64,000 bases of DNA from Rugosimonospora africana (lineage in GTDB: Bacteria > Actinomycetota > Actinomycetes > Mycobacteriales > Micromonosporaceae). The translations under genes were made by a program, and so were the position numbers. The stretch spans positions 1-64,000 of the forward strand of contig NZ_BONZ01000086.1 in NCBI RefSeq assembly GCF_016862975.1, read 5' to 3'. Below the pieces are notes generated by a model, which was not told the DNA's origin, made no database searches, and worked only from the letters and a program-made list of their open reading frames with translations. Every line of letters begins with the position of its first letter. Position 1 is the stretch's first letter. Shown piece after piece: positions 19,994 to 28,053 of the stretch.

Positions 19994-20902
19994 TCAGTGC
20001 CCGCTCAGCCGAACCGCGGCGACCTCGGTGGCGGTCTCCGTGGCCGCGGCGACGGCATCGTCCAGGCGGACCGGCGGTGCACTCCGTGACCAGGCGAGTT
20101 GCACGACAGACTCTGGCGCGTCCCGCAACGACTTGAACGTCACCCCGCTGCGGGCCAGGTTGGAAAAGGATGCCGGCTGCGGTGAGACACCGATTCCGGC
20201 GCTGACCAGTCCGAGCTGGGTCTCGATGTCGGCGCCCTCCATCGCGGTCCTCGGCGAGAATCCGGCGGCCTGACAATAGCCGAGGACCTGGTCGTGGAAG
20301 AGCGGATTGGTCGCGCGCGGCCACAGGATGAACGCTTCGTCGCGCAGGTCGGCGCCGGTCAGCAGGGGTTTGGTAGCGAGGCGGTGACCGGCTGGCAGGG
20401 CGAGCATCATGGGTTCGGCGAACAGGTCGAACAGCGTCACGCCTGTGGCCGGATCCGCGCTGCGGACCACCCCGAGGTCGAGTTCGCCGGCGCGTAGCGC
20501 GGCCAGTTGCGGGGGCGTGTCCAACTGGGTCAGCTGTATCGCGAGTCCGGGCAGACGCTCGTACAGCCTGCGGACCAGGCCCGGCGTGACGCTGTTGAGG
20601 GCGGCGCCGATGGATCCGATCCGGAGGTGGCCGGTGCCGCCGGCCGCGATGGAGCGGCAGTGCGCGACCGCCCGCTCCAGTTCGACGAGTACCCGGCGGG
20701 CCTGCGGCACGAACGCCGCGCCCGCGGCCGTCAGCGTGACCTGCCGGCTGGTGCGCGCGAAAAGGGCAGCGCCGATCTGGCGCTCCAGCCGACGGATCTG
20801 GTGACTCAGCGCTGGTTGGGTCATCCCGAGCCGGTCGGCGGCGTGCCCGAAATGCAGGCGCTGCGCGACCTCGAGGAAGGAGGTCAAGAGGTCCGTGTCC
20901 AC
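19994..20902 (-). CDS. LysR-family transcriptional regulator
   Basis: A 302-residue LysR protein: winged helix-turn-helix in residues 1-60 (HFGHAADRLGMTQPALSHQI and RRLERQIGAALFAR), then a type 2 periplasmic-binding-like effector domain (about 90-300; GHLRIGSIGAALNSVTPGLV, GELDLGVVRS). It is divergent from an aldo/keto reductase gene across 113 bp that contains a LysR-style inverted repeat, the classic arrangement in which the regulator controls its neighbour and itself. The GTG start lies 6 bp after a TAATTT hexamer, consistent with a leaderless mRNA. Inducer unknown. Confidence 0.92.
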   Translation of the reverse strand: MDTDLLTSFLEVAQRLHFGHAADRLGMTQPALSHQIRRLERQIGAALFARTSRQVTLTAAGAAFVPQARRVLVELERAVAHCRSIAAGGTGHLRIGSIGAALNSVTPGLVRRLYERLPGLAIQLTQLDTPPQLAALRAGELDLGVVRSADPATGVTLFDLFAEPMMLALPAGHRLATKPLLTGADLRDEAFILWPRATNPLFHDQVLGYCQAAGFSPRTAMEGADIETQLGLVSAGIGVSPQPASFSNLARSGVTFKSLRDAPESVVQLAWSRSAPPVRLDDAVAAATETATEVAAVRLSGH

Positions 20903-20904
20903 CG

Positions 20905-20940
20905 ATGAAAATTATCAATCAAACCATCTTATTGTTTCAT
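20905..20940. promoter_or_regulatory. LysR-type operator between divergent genes
   Basis: CAAT at 20916-20919 and ATTG at 20931-20934 are separated by 11 bp, the T-N11-A architecture of LysR sites. It is flanked by ATGAAA (20905-20910) and TTTCAT (20935-20940). The patch is strikingly AT-rich in GC-rich surroundings. Confidence 0.6.
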
Positions 20941-21015
20941 TGGACGCATGATCGCGAAGGCCAGTAGCGTGCAGCCAACCCATCACACCGTTGACGAGGA
21001 AGAGCGAGGCGAGGA

Positions 21016-21996
21016 ATGCGGTACGCCCGGCTAGGTACGTCAGGCCTGAAGGTGTCGCGGATCGGGCTGGGCATGATGAGCTACGGCGACCCCGGTCTGG
21101 TGGCGTGGTGCCTGCCGCAGGAGGCGGCCGAACCGATCGTCCGACGTGCCGTCGACGCCGGGGTGACGTTCTTCGACACCGCCGACATGTACTCCGGCGG
21201 CGCCAGCGAGCAGATCACCGGACGGTTGCTCGGCAAATTCTTCGCCCAGCGCAGTGATTACGTGCTCGCGACGAAGCTCTACTACCCGATGGGGTCGGGG
21301 CCCAACGATCGCGGGTTGTCCCGCAAACACATCATGGACGCCGTCGACGCTTCGTTGCGGCGGCTGGGCACCGACTACATCGACCTGTACCAGGTGCACC
21401 GCTGGGATCCGGAGACACCGATCGAGGAGACCATGGCGGCGCTGGACGACGTCGTCCGGGCGGGCAAGGTGCGTTATCTCGGCGCGTCTCTGATGCATAC
21501 CTGGCAGTTCGCGAAGGCACAGTACACGGCGCGGGCGGGTGGCTGGAGCGGGTTCGTGTCGATGCAAACTCGCTACAACCTCGCCTATCGCGAGGAGGAG
21601 CGGGAGATGATTCCGTGCTGTCTGGACCAGGGGGTGGGTCTGCTGCCGTACAGCCCGCTGGCCCGGGGCCTGCTCGCGGGTACCCGTGAACGCGACGGCG
21701 TTCGGCACACCCCCCGGGCGATGGCCGAACAGGCCGCCGGCTCACGACAGGACGACAATGACTTCGATGTCGTGGACGCGCTGCGGTCCGTGGCCGCCGG
21801 TCATGGCCTGCCGCCCGCGCGGGTGGCGCTGGCCTGGCTGCTGGGCAAGTCATCGGTGAGCGCCCCGATCGTTGGCGCGACCAAACCCGGCCACCTCGAC
21901 GACGCTGTCGCCGCCGTGGACCTCACCCTTCGCGACGAGGACGTCGCCACGCTCGAGGCTCCCTACCGACCCCGGGCGCCGTACGGCTACTCATAG
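21016..21996 (+). CDS. Aldo/keto reductase
   Basis: A 326-residue NADPH-dependent reductase of the Tas/YajO-like type. The catalytic tetrad is visible: Asp and Tyr in FFDTADMYSGG, Lys in LATKLYYPMG, and His in IDLYQVHRWD. The late block APIVGATKPGHLDDAVAA binds the cofactor phosphate. It would reduce aldehydes or ketones; the substrate is unknown. It is divergent from the LysR regulator, which likely controls it, and its 3' end overlaps the convergent VOC gene by 6 bp. GAGG ribosome site. Confidence 0.93.
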   Translation: MRYARLGTSGLKVSRIGLGMMSYGDPGLVAWCLPQEAAEPIVRRAVDAGVTFFDTADMYSGGASEQITGRLLGKFFAQRSDYVLATKLYYPMGSGPNDRGLSRKHIMDAVDASLRRLGTDYIDLYQVHRWDPETPIEETMAALDDVVRAGKVRYLGASLMHTWQFAKAQYTARAGGWSGFVSMQTRYNLAYREEEREMIPCCLDQGVGLLPYSPLARGLLAGTRERDGVRHTPRAMAEQAAGSRQDDNDFDVVDALRSVAAGHGLPPARVALAWLLGKSSVSAPIVGATKPGHLDDAVAAVDLTLRDEDVATLEAPYRPRAPYGYS

Positions 21997-22458
21997 CTCG
22001 CTCGGCCCGAACCACTGGCCTGCCGCCGCGTGCAGGCCGTCGTGCGGTACCTCGGGCAGCAATTGGAAGAATTTCCACGCGTACCCGTAGGGATCTTCGA
22101 CCTCGACGTAGCGCTCGCCCCATGGCGCGTCGAGCGGGCCTGCCCCGATCACGCATCCCGCGGCCCGACAGCGCTGGGCCGCCTCATCGACGTCGTCCAC
22201 CTCGATACCGATGACCACGCCAAGACCGCGTGGTCCCACCCTCGTGTGACGCTCCCGGACGCTGTCGGTGAACGGGATGCCCACCAACGCATCGACCAAC
22301 AGCTGTAACGGGCCCCGGCGAAGGATCGCCATCATCGCCCGGCCGTCCCGACCAGGCACGACCCCCACCGGGACGAACCCAAAGCTCTCGTACAACGCCG
22401 CAGCCGTGCCCACGTCATCGACCCGCAACGCCACCCGTACCGGAGGTTCACCACTCAC
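21991..22458 (-). CDS. VOC (glyoxalase/bleomycin-resistance) family protein
   Basis: A 155-residue protein with two beta-alpha-beta-beta-beta halves: VRVALRVDDVGTAAALYESF opens the first, and VVIGIEVDDVDEAAQRCRAAG the second, closing with YVEVEDPYGYAWKFFQ. The conserved Glu of the last strand is present, as in metal-binding or drug-sequestering members. The GTG start is preceded 6 bp upstream by TAGCGT, which suggests a leaderless mRNA. Substrate unknown; VOC proteins include resistance proteins, isomerases and dioxygenases. Confidence 0.85.
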   Translation of the reverse strand: MSGEPPVRVALRVDDVGTAAALYESFGFVPVGVVPGRDGRAMMAILRRGPLQLLVDALVGIPFTDSVRERHTRVGPRGLGVVIGIEVDDVDEAAQRCRAAGCVIGAGPLDAPWGERYVEVEDPYGYAWKFFQLLPEVPHDGLHAAAGQWFGPSEL

Positions 22459-22491
22459 GTCCCGACGCTAGCGAAACGCGTCCCTCCGGCT

Positions 22492-23064
22492 CTACCGTCC
22501 CGACCAGTACGGGTCGCGGCCGATGAAGCCCAGCAGCTGGGCCTGCGCATCGGCATCGGCCGGTACCTCGACCCGTGGGCCGTACTGGCCAGAGGAGCGC
22601 AGTACCTCTTCCATCTGCCGCATCCCGTCGAGGAGTTGGGCGCAGAAAACCGAATCCAGGCGATCGTCCTGGCCGGTGGCCCTGGCCAGATCCCAGGTGT
22701 GCATGAACACATCGGTGGTGTAGAACTGGTCGATCGCGGCATCCAGGGGCAGGGTGCCGATGTGTGGGTTGGCGAGTTTCCGGTGTGCCGTCTCCGGATC
22801 GTCCAGCATCGCCTGCACGCCGTCGCGGTGAACCTGCCACGCGGCGATGGGGTCCTCGTCGACCGACGGTCCCCGGGGCAGGTCGATGCCGGCACCGGCG
22901 GCGAGAAACCCGGGGAGCCAGTCGGTCAGGTGCCGTACGACGTCGCGGGCGGTCCAGCCGGCGACCGGGGACGGTGCGTCCCAGGATCGGGCGCCGCGGA
23001 CCCGGTCGGTGAAGAGTCCGGCAACGTGGCGGTGTCGTTCGGCTGGGCGATCGGGCAGTGCCAT
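22492..23064 (-). CDS. TIGR03086-type (DinB-like) protein
   Basis: A 190-residue helical protein of the DinB/mycothiol-dependent maleylpyruvate isomerase superfamily. It shows SPVAGWTARDVVRHLTDWLP early and FYTTDVFMHTWDLARATGQD later, where the two His residues would contribute to a metal site. Members are thought to be thiol-dependent enzymes, mycothiol being the actinobacterial thiol; this one's reaction is unknown. The ATG at 23064 has an AAAGGAT ribosome site. It lies 51 bp downstream of the SRPBCC gene and is probably in the ArsR operon. Confidence 0.85.
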   Translation of the reverse strand: MALPDRPAERHRHVAGLFTDRVRGARSWDAPSPVAGWTARDVVRHLTDWLPGFLAAGAGIDLPRGPSVDEDPIAAWQVHRDGVQAMLDDPETAHRKLANPHIGTLPLDAAIDQFYTTDVFMHTWDLARATGQDDRLDSVFCAQLLDGMRQMEEVLRSSGQYGPRVEVPADADAQAQLLGFIGRDPYWSGR

Positions 23065-23115
23065 CAAGACGATCCTTTCGGTTCAATGTTCGCGGGACTG
23101 CTTCGCGTCGACGCG

Positions 23116-23688
23116 TCAGTCGTCGGTCGAAGGCTTCGACCCGGGCGGGATTTCCTGCAGCGGCCAGGCGTTGCCGTCTGGCGACGGGACCGGCTCCAGC
23201 CCGGCCAGATAGGCGTCCAGGCGGGTGTAGCTGGCATCCATGCCGTCCCGCATTCCGGTGCGTACGGCGGCATCGCGGACGGCTGGCGAAGGGTACCGGA
23301 CGGTGGTGGTGATGGTGGTGCGGCCGTCACGCTCGTGGAAGGTGACCGTGTTGCGCGTCGGCGGCAGGTCCCCGCTTAACACCTCCGTGCTGACCAGCCG
23401 GTCGGGGCGGACGATCTCCTCGTAGGTGCCCGCGATCGTCAGCTCCGCACCGTCGCTGGCGCGCCACACGTAGCGGTACGCGCCGCCGGGCCGCAGGTCG
23501 ATCTCGCACACCGGCATCGTCCAGCCGGACGGGCCGAGCATCCAGTTGGGCACGTGCTCGGGCTTGGTGTGCAGGTCGAACACCAATTGCTTCGGCGCGG
23601 CGACGACCCGGGTGATCCGGACCTCTCTGTCGCTGGGCAGGTCGAAAGTGGTGACGCCCAGCCCACCCAGCTCATCCGTCCCGTGCAT
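23116..23688 (-). CDS. SRPBCC/AHSA1-family protein
   Basis: A 190-residue START-like protein: REVRITRVVAAPKQLVFDL, then GGAYRYVWRASDGAELTIAG and RNTVTFHERDGRTTITTTV. The fold forms a deep hydrophobic pocket. Homologues are often paired with ArsR regulators, exactly as here: the start overlaps the end of the ArsR gene by 17 bp. The ligand and function are unknown in most such pairs. Confidence 0.9.
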   Translation of the reverse strand: MHGTDELGGLGVTTFDLPSDREVRITRVVAAPKQLVFDLHTKPEHVPNWMLGPSGWTMPVCEIDLRPGGAYRYVWRASDGAELTIAGTYEEIVRPDRLVSTEVLSGDLPPTRNTVTFHERDGRTTITTTVRYPSPAVRDAAVRTGMRDGMDASYTRLDAYLAGLEPVPSPDGNAWPLQEIPPGSKPSTDD

Positions 23689-24061
23689 CGAGCGGTCCCT
23701 CCGTCGGTTCCCCGGCTGCGGTGGCCTCCGCCGTACCGTCTTGGATCATTTGCAGGTAAGCGTCGAGCCGTGCGTAGCTGTCGTCCCAGAATCGCCGGTA
23801 CTCCTCGGTGAACGCGGCGACCTCCTGCAGCGGGCCCGCCTCCAGGCGGCACGGCCGCCACTGCGCCGCGCGCCCCCGTGAGATGAGCCCGGCGTGCTCC
23901 AGCACGCGCAGGTGCTTGGAGATCGCCGGTCCCGTCATGGCGAACGGTGCGGACAGTTCTTTGACACTCGCCTCTCCCTTCGCGAGCCGAGCCAGGATCG
24001 CCCGCCGGGTCGGGTCGGCGAGTGCGGCAAAGGTCGCACTGAGCCTGTCTGTAGTGACCAC
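23672..24061 (-). CDS. ArsR-family repressor
   Basis: A 129-residue winged-helix repressor: FAALADPTRRAILARLAKGE, then MTGPAISKHLRVLEHAGLIS as recognition helix and wing. No metal-binding ELCVCDL motif is present, so it belongs to the non-metal branch typically linked to AHSA1 proteins. It heads a three-gene operon with the SRPBCC and TIGR03086 genes. Three 16-bp-spaced repeats begin 5 bp upstream of the GTG start codon, which implies autorepression. Confidence 0.92.
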   Translation of the reverse strand: MVTTDRLSATFAALADPTRRAILARLAKGEASVKELSAPFAMTGPAISKHLRVLEHAGLISRGRAAQWRPCRLEAGPLQEVAAFTEEYRRFWDDSYARLDAYLQMIQDGTAEATAAGEPTEGPLDARDG

Positions 24062-24065
24062 ATGC

Positions 24066-24106
24066 TACCTAACCAACTGGTTACCTAACCTTGTGGTTAC
24101 CTAACC
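24066..24106. promoter_or_regulatory. Triple 16-bp-period operator of the ArsR operon
   Basis: TACCTAACC occurs exactly at 24066-24074, 24082-24090 and 24098-24106, a strict 16-bp period. The last two copies extend to GGTTACCTAACC, a near-palindrome. Tandem placement directly at the ArsR start suggests cooperative autorepression. Confidence 0.65.
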
Positions 24107-24199
24107 AGTCGACAAGAGCATCTGTCAACCCGACTCGCGTGGTCGGATGGTCGGCCGGACCGTGGAGACATCGCTCGCGATATCCGGCATGCTGAGGGA

Positions 24200-24652
24200 A
24201 TGACTGAGGCACCCAAGGGTCGTTCCGCCCTGTCCGGCGGCACGGTGGCCGCTTCACCGCCGGTGATCTCCGTGATGGTGATCGTCCCCGACGCGGACGC
24301 CGCGGTCGCCTGGTACAAGGCCGCACTGGGCGCGACGGAGCTGTGGGACCTCGGCGGCGTGGCCGGCCTCGAGATCGGTGGCGCCGCCTTCTTCCTCCAC
24401 GAGGTCAATCCCGATAACCCCGCGGAGACCAGTCCCGGCCAGGCCGGGGTCACGAGCATCCGCATCGAGGTGTTCGTCGACAACCCCGACGACTTCATCG
24501 CGCGCGCCGTCGCCGCGGGCGCCACCGCCGGAGCGGCGATCGAGGATCATCGCGCGCCGTGGGGGACGCACCGTCAAGGTGGCTTCGTGGACCCGTTCGG
24601 TCACCGGTGGTCGGTAGGCGACAGGTCACCCCTGGGTCGGTTCCCGCGCTGA
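24200..24652 (+). CDS. VOC (glyoxalase-like, PhnB-type) protein
   Basis: A 150-residue protein of the PhnB-like VOC group: PPVISVMVIVPDADAAVAWY, then GLEIGGAAFFLHEVNP and GGFVDPFGHRWSVGD. The conserved His/Glu metal ligands of true glyoxalase I are not obvious. It is divergent from the ArsR operon. CATGCT lies 6 bp before the ATG, consistent with a leaderless mRNA, although GAGGGA is also present. Confidence 0.85.
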   Translation: MTEAPKGRSALSGGTVAASPPVISVMVIVPDADAAVAWYKAALGATELWDLGGVAGLEIGGAAFFLHEVNPDNPAETSPGQAGVTSIRIEVFVDNPDDFIARAVAAGATAGAAIEDHRAPWGTHRQGGFVDPFGHRWSVGDRSPLGRFPR

Positions 24653-24710
24653 TCGGGCCGCTGACCGCGGCGCGGGTGGGTTGAGGGCCGTGGCGCTTGC
24701 CGGCCGCTGA

Positions 24711-24769
24711 CATATCGTCGGCGTATCGAAAACCATATACGTGCCGGTAACACCGCGCCGCCTTGACTG
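24711..24769 (+). promoter_or_regulatory. van promoter block upstream of vanH (VanR target candidate)
   Basis: 59 bp matching 33837-33895, upstream of the vanY-like gene, in 53 positions. Within it CATATCG (24711), CGTATCG (24722) and CATATAC (24734) recur about every 11 bp, the spacing expected for an OmpR-class regulator such as VanR. TTGACT at 24763-24768 sits 6 bp before the proposed GTG start and may be the -10. Confidence 0.7.
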
Positions 24770-24774
24770 TATGC

Positions 24775-25815
24775 GTGACCTATAGCGAACCAGCACGAGC
24801 AGCGGCTCGCCGCACCCTATCGCTGGCGTCGTCGTCCTCCTCGGCCGTCCCGTCGATGGGAATCACGATTTATGGATGCGGCCGGGACGAGGTCGTCTTG
24901 TTCAGGGAGCTGGCGCCCCGCTTCGGCGTACTGCCGACCATCACCGAGGAGGCGGTGTCCGAAGCCAATGTCGAGCTGGCCTCGGGGAACCGGTGCGTGA
25001 GCGTCGGCCACAAGACTCAGGTCACAGACTCCGCTCTTCTCGCGCTGAGTCAGGCCGGCGTGGAGTACATCTCCACGAGAAGCATCGGATACAACCACAT
25101 CGATGTGAAATACGCGGAGAGCGTCGGCATCGCGGTGGGAAACGTCGCCTACTCGCCCGACAGCGTGGCGGATTACACGCTGATGCTCATGCTGATGGCG
25201 GTGCGACATGCGAAAACCATCATCCGCCGTGCGGAGACTCATGACTACAGGCTGAATGAGGTACGCGGTAAAGAACTGCGCGACCTGACCGTCGGGGTGA
25301 TCGGGACCGGACGCATCGGCACAGCGGTCATGGACAGGCTGCGGGGTTTTGGCTGCCGAATACTGGCCTACGACAACCGTCCGGGCACCGCTGCCCATTA
25401 CGTCCCTCTCGATGAGCTGTTGCAGCAGAGCGACGTTGTCACGCTCCACACCCCACTGACCGCGGACACGCACCACCTCCTCGACCGTCGACGTATCGAG
25501 CGGATGCGGCACGGCGCGTTCATTGTCAATACCGGACGCGGTTCACTTCTTGATACCGGGGCCCTCATCGCGGCACTGGAAAGCGGCAGATTGGGCGGTG
25601 CGGCGCTGGACGTCATCGAAGGAGAGGAAGGAATATTCTACGCGGACTACAGAAACAGAACCATCGAGAGCAAGCCGCTGTTGCGGCTGCAGCAGCTGCC
25701 GAATGTGATCGTCAGTCCGCACACCGCGTATTACACGGACCACGCCCTCAGGGACACCGTTGAAAACTCCATCGTCAACTGTCTAAAATTCGAAAGCGGA
25801 AAGCAGCATGGATAG
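24775..25815 (+). CDS. vanH: VanH, D-lactate dehydrogenase
   Basis: A 346-residue D-specific 2-hydroxyacid dehydrogenase that reduces pyruvate to D-lactate for VanA. The core starts at MGITIYGCGRDEVVLF; the NAD-binding motif is GVIGTGRIGTAVMDRL; the catalytic Arg lies in NTGRGSLLDTG and the catalytic His in VSPHTAYYTDHAL. I chose GTG 24775 because it lies at the same distance from the conserved promoter block as the ATG of the vanY-like gene, which implies a leaderless mRNA. The internal ATG at 24856, at the VanH core, has no ribosome site. It overlaps vanA by 8 bp. First gene of the vanHAX operon. Confidence 0.93.
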   Translation: MTYSEPARAAARRTLSLASSSSSAVPSMGITIYGCGRDEVVLFRELAPRFGVLPTITEEAVSEANVELASGNRCVSVGHKTQVTDSALLALSQAGVEYISTRSIGYNHIDVKYAESVGIAVGNVAYSPDSVADYTLMLMLMAVRHAKTIIRRAETHDYRLNEVRGKELRDLTVGVIGTGRIGTAVMDRLRGFGCRILAYDNRPGTAAHYVPLDELLQQSDVVTLHTPLTADTHHLLDRRRIERMRHGAFIVNTGRGSLLDTGALIAALESGRLGGAALDVIEGEEGIFYADYRNRTIESKPLLRLQQLPNVIVSPHTAYYTDHALRDTVENSIVNCLKFESGKQHG

Positions 25816-26848
25816 GTTGAGAATCGGAATCGTCTTCGGGGGTTGTTCCGAAGAGCACCCCATCTCCGTCAAGTCCGCGCAGGAGATCGCAAGAAATCTG
25901 GACACGGAAAAGTATGAGCCGTTCTACGTCGGGATCACGAAGAGTGGGGCTTGGAAGCTCTGCGACGGTCCGGGCGCACACTGGGAAGACGGCAGTTGCC
26001 GTCCGGCCGTGCTGTCACCGGATCGAAGCGTCCACGGGTTGCTTGTCCTGGACCAGGGACGATACGAGACGATCACTCTGGACCTGGTGTTTCCCGTCCT
26101 GCACGGCAAACTCGGCGAAGACGGTGCGGTGCAAGGTCTGCTGGACCTCTCCGGCATCCCGTACGCGGGCTGCGACATCCAGAGTTCTGCCCTGTGCATG
26201 GACAAGTCCCTCGCGTACACCGTCGCGAGGAGCGCGGGAATCGCGACGCCGAATTTCTGGACCGTCACGGCGGACGAGGACATCGACCCCGAGCGGCTCA
26301 CCTATCCCGTCTTCGTGAAACCGGCCCGTTCGGGTTCATCTTTCGGCGTCAGCAAGGTACGCCGGAAGGAAGAACTGCTGGATGCGGTGAAAATCGCGAG
26401 GCAGTACGACTCGAAGGTGTTAATCGAGGAGGCTGTGGTCGGCAGCGAGGTCGGCTGTGCCATCCTGGGCAACGATCCGGACCTGATCGCGGGCGAGGTA
26501 GACCGAATCGCTCTGTCTCATGGCTTTTTCAGGATCCATCAGGAGACTGAGCCCGAAAGCGGCTCTGAGAACTCGACACCGATCGTTCCCGCTGACATCC
26601 CGGCAGAGTCACGCTCGCTCGTCCGGGAGACGGCGAAGGCCATCTATCGCGCACTGGGATGCCGGGGACTGTCGCGGGTGGACATGTTCCTCAAGGAGGA
26701 CGGGACGGTGGTCCTCAACGAGGTCAACACCCTGCCCGGCATGACCTCGTACAGCCGTTATCCCAGAATGATGGCGGCCGCCGGATTGCCGCTTGCCGAG
26801 GTGATCGACCGGATCGTGTCGCTGACGTTGACGGGGAACGGACGATGA
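25808..26848 (+). CDS. vanA: VanA-type D-alanine-D-lactate ligase
   Basis: A 346-residue ATP-grasp ligase that joins D-Ala to D-lactate, giving peptidoglycan precursors that bind vancomycin poorly. The omega loop carries His244 in FRIHQETEPESGSEN, the hallmark of D-lactate-specific ligases. Other family blocks are present: GGCSEEHPIS, KPARSGSSFGVSKV, and LNEVNTLPGMTSYSRYP at the metal and substrate site. It overlaps vanH by 8 bp and vanX by 4 bp, so the three proteins are made in a coupled way. It is probably expressed under VanRS control. Confidence 0.97.
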   Translation: MDRLRIGIVFGGCSEEHPISVKSAQEIARNLDTEKYEPFYVGITKSGAWKLCDGPGAHWEDGSCRPAVLSPDRSVHGLLVLDQGRYETITLDLVFPVLHGKLGEDGAVQGLLDLSGIPYAGCDIQSSALCMDKSLAYTVARSAGIATPNFWTVTADEDIDPERLTYPVFVKPARSGSSFGVSKVRRKEELLDAVKIARQYDSKVLIEEAVVGSEVGCAILGNDPDLIAGEVDRIALSHGFFRIHQETEPESGSENSTPIVPADIPAESRSLVRETAKAIYRALGCRGLSRVDMFLKEDGTVVLNEVNTLPGMTSYSRYPRMMAAAGLPLAEVIDRIVSLTLTGNGR

Positions 26849-27453
26849 AAGACGACTTCGTCTTTGTGGACGAGTTTGTCCCTGGAATACGCTGGGATGC
26901 CAAGTATGCCACCTGGGACAACTTCGCGGGCAAGCCGGTGGACGGATACGTGGCAAATCGAATTGTCGGCACGAAGGCCCTGTGCGCGGCCCTGGAAAGA
27001 GCGCAGAAGAGGGCCGCGTCCCTTGGTTTCGGCCTGCTCCTCTGGGACGGTTACCGGCCGCAACGCGCCGTGGACTGCTTTCTGCGCTGGTCGGAAGCGC
27101 CGGAGGACGGCCGGACGAAACTACGGCACTATCCGAATATTCTCAGACCCGAGGTTTTCGAAAGGGGATATGTGGCCGCCAGATCGGGCCACAGCCGGGG
27201 CAGTACCGTCGACTTGACGCTCTATGACCTGACGACCGGTGAACTCGCTCCCATGGGCGGTGACCATGATCTGATGGATCCGATCTCGCATCATGGAGCG
27301 AAGGGGATCGCACCGGCCGAAGCGCGGTGCCGTCGGTACCTTTGCTCGATCATGGAGGACTGCGGTTTCGATCGGTACGACTGCGAGTGGTGGCATTACA
27401 CGCTGAAAGACGAACCCTATCCGGACACGTATTTTGACTTCCCCATCATATAG
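26845..27453 (+). CDS. vanX: VanX, zinc D-Ala-D-Ala dipeptidase
   Basis: A 202-residue cytoplasmic dipeptidase that destroys D-Ala-D-Ala, so that only D-Ala-D-Lac enters the cell wall. The zinc ligands fall at the classical positions: His116 and Asp123 in SGHSRGSTVDLTL, and His184 in CEWWHYTL with catalytic Glu181 beside it. Arg71 in DGYRPQRA stabilises the transition state. ATGA overlap with vanA. The operon stops here within the window: no vanK or vanJ homologue follows. Confidence 0.97.
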   Translation: MKDDFVFVDEFVPGIRWDAKYATWDNFAGKPVDGYVANRIVGTKALCAALERAQKRAASLGFGLLLWDGYRPQRAVDCFLRWSEAPEDGRTKLRHYPNILRPEVFERGYVAARSGHSRGSTVDLTLYDLTTGELAPMGGDHDLMDPISHHGAKGIAPAEARCRRYLCSIMEDCGFDRYDCEWWHYTLKDEPYPDTYFDFPII

Positions 27454-27553
27454 TCGGGCCGGCCAAAGAAGCTTGCCAAAAGGCTTGCCACAGCGATCCG
27501 TTTCGACCGGCGTCTCCGGTGTGGGCGCACCGCAGACGCTGACAGGGGAAGGC

Positions 27554-28006
27554 ATGCAGATACGACTGGCGCGCACCACCGACGCCGCGGCCATCAACGA
27601 ACTGCTCCACCAGCTGGGCTATCCCCAGGTCGGCGCCGCGACAACAGCGATCCGAATCAAGACCTGGGGTGACGACCTCTCCAGCGCGGCCTATGTGGCC
27701 GATGCCGACGGCGACATTCTCGGCCTCGTCGCGGTCCACGTCTGTCCGTTCTTCGAACGCACCGGCTCCTGGGGGCGGATCGTGGCGCTGATCGTCGACG
27801 ACCAGGCACGCGGCGAGGGCGTCGGCGGTCAGCTCGTCACGGCGGCGGAATCGTTCGCGACCAGTCGCGGATGCGTCCGCATGGAGGTCACCAGCGGAGA
27901 TCACCGCCGAGGCGCGCACGAGTTCTACCGGCGCCGCGGTTACCTCGACCAGGCAGGAAGGTCGTCCCGGTTCCTATGCGATCTCGACGACACCACCCGG
28001 TCATGA
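27554..28006 (+). CDS. GNAT-family N-acetyltransferase
   Basis: A 150-residue acetyltransferase: MQIRLARTTDAAAINELLHQ, then LIVDDQARGEGVGGQLVTAA, which holds the acetyl-CoA pyrophosphate loop (R-G-E-G-V-G-G), and HEFYRRRGYLDQ near the end. GGGGAAGG lies upstream of the ATG. It is 100 bp after vanX and could be read through from the van promoter. The acceptor substrate (antibiotic, amine or protein) cannot be told from sequence. Confidence 0.85.
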   Translation: MQIRLARTTDAAAINELLHQLGYPQVGAATTAIRIKTWGDDLSSAAYVADADGDILGLVAVHVCPFFERTGSWGRIVALIVDDQARGEGVGGQLVTAAESFATSRGCVRMEVTSGDHRRGAHEFYRRRGYLDQAGRSSRFLCDLDDTTRS

Positions 28007-28053
28007 GGACCAGATACCGTCGACCACGGTGGTGACGGTGCGGTAGCGGGGCG

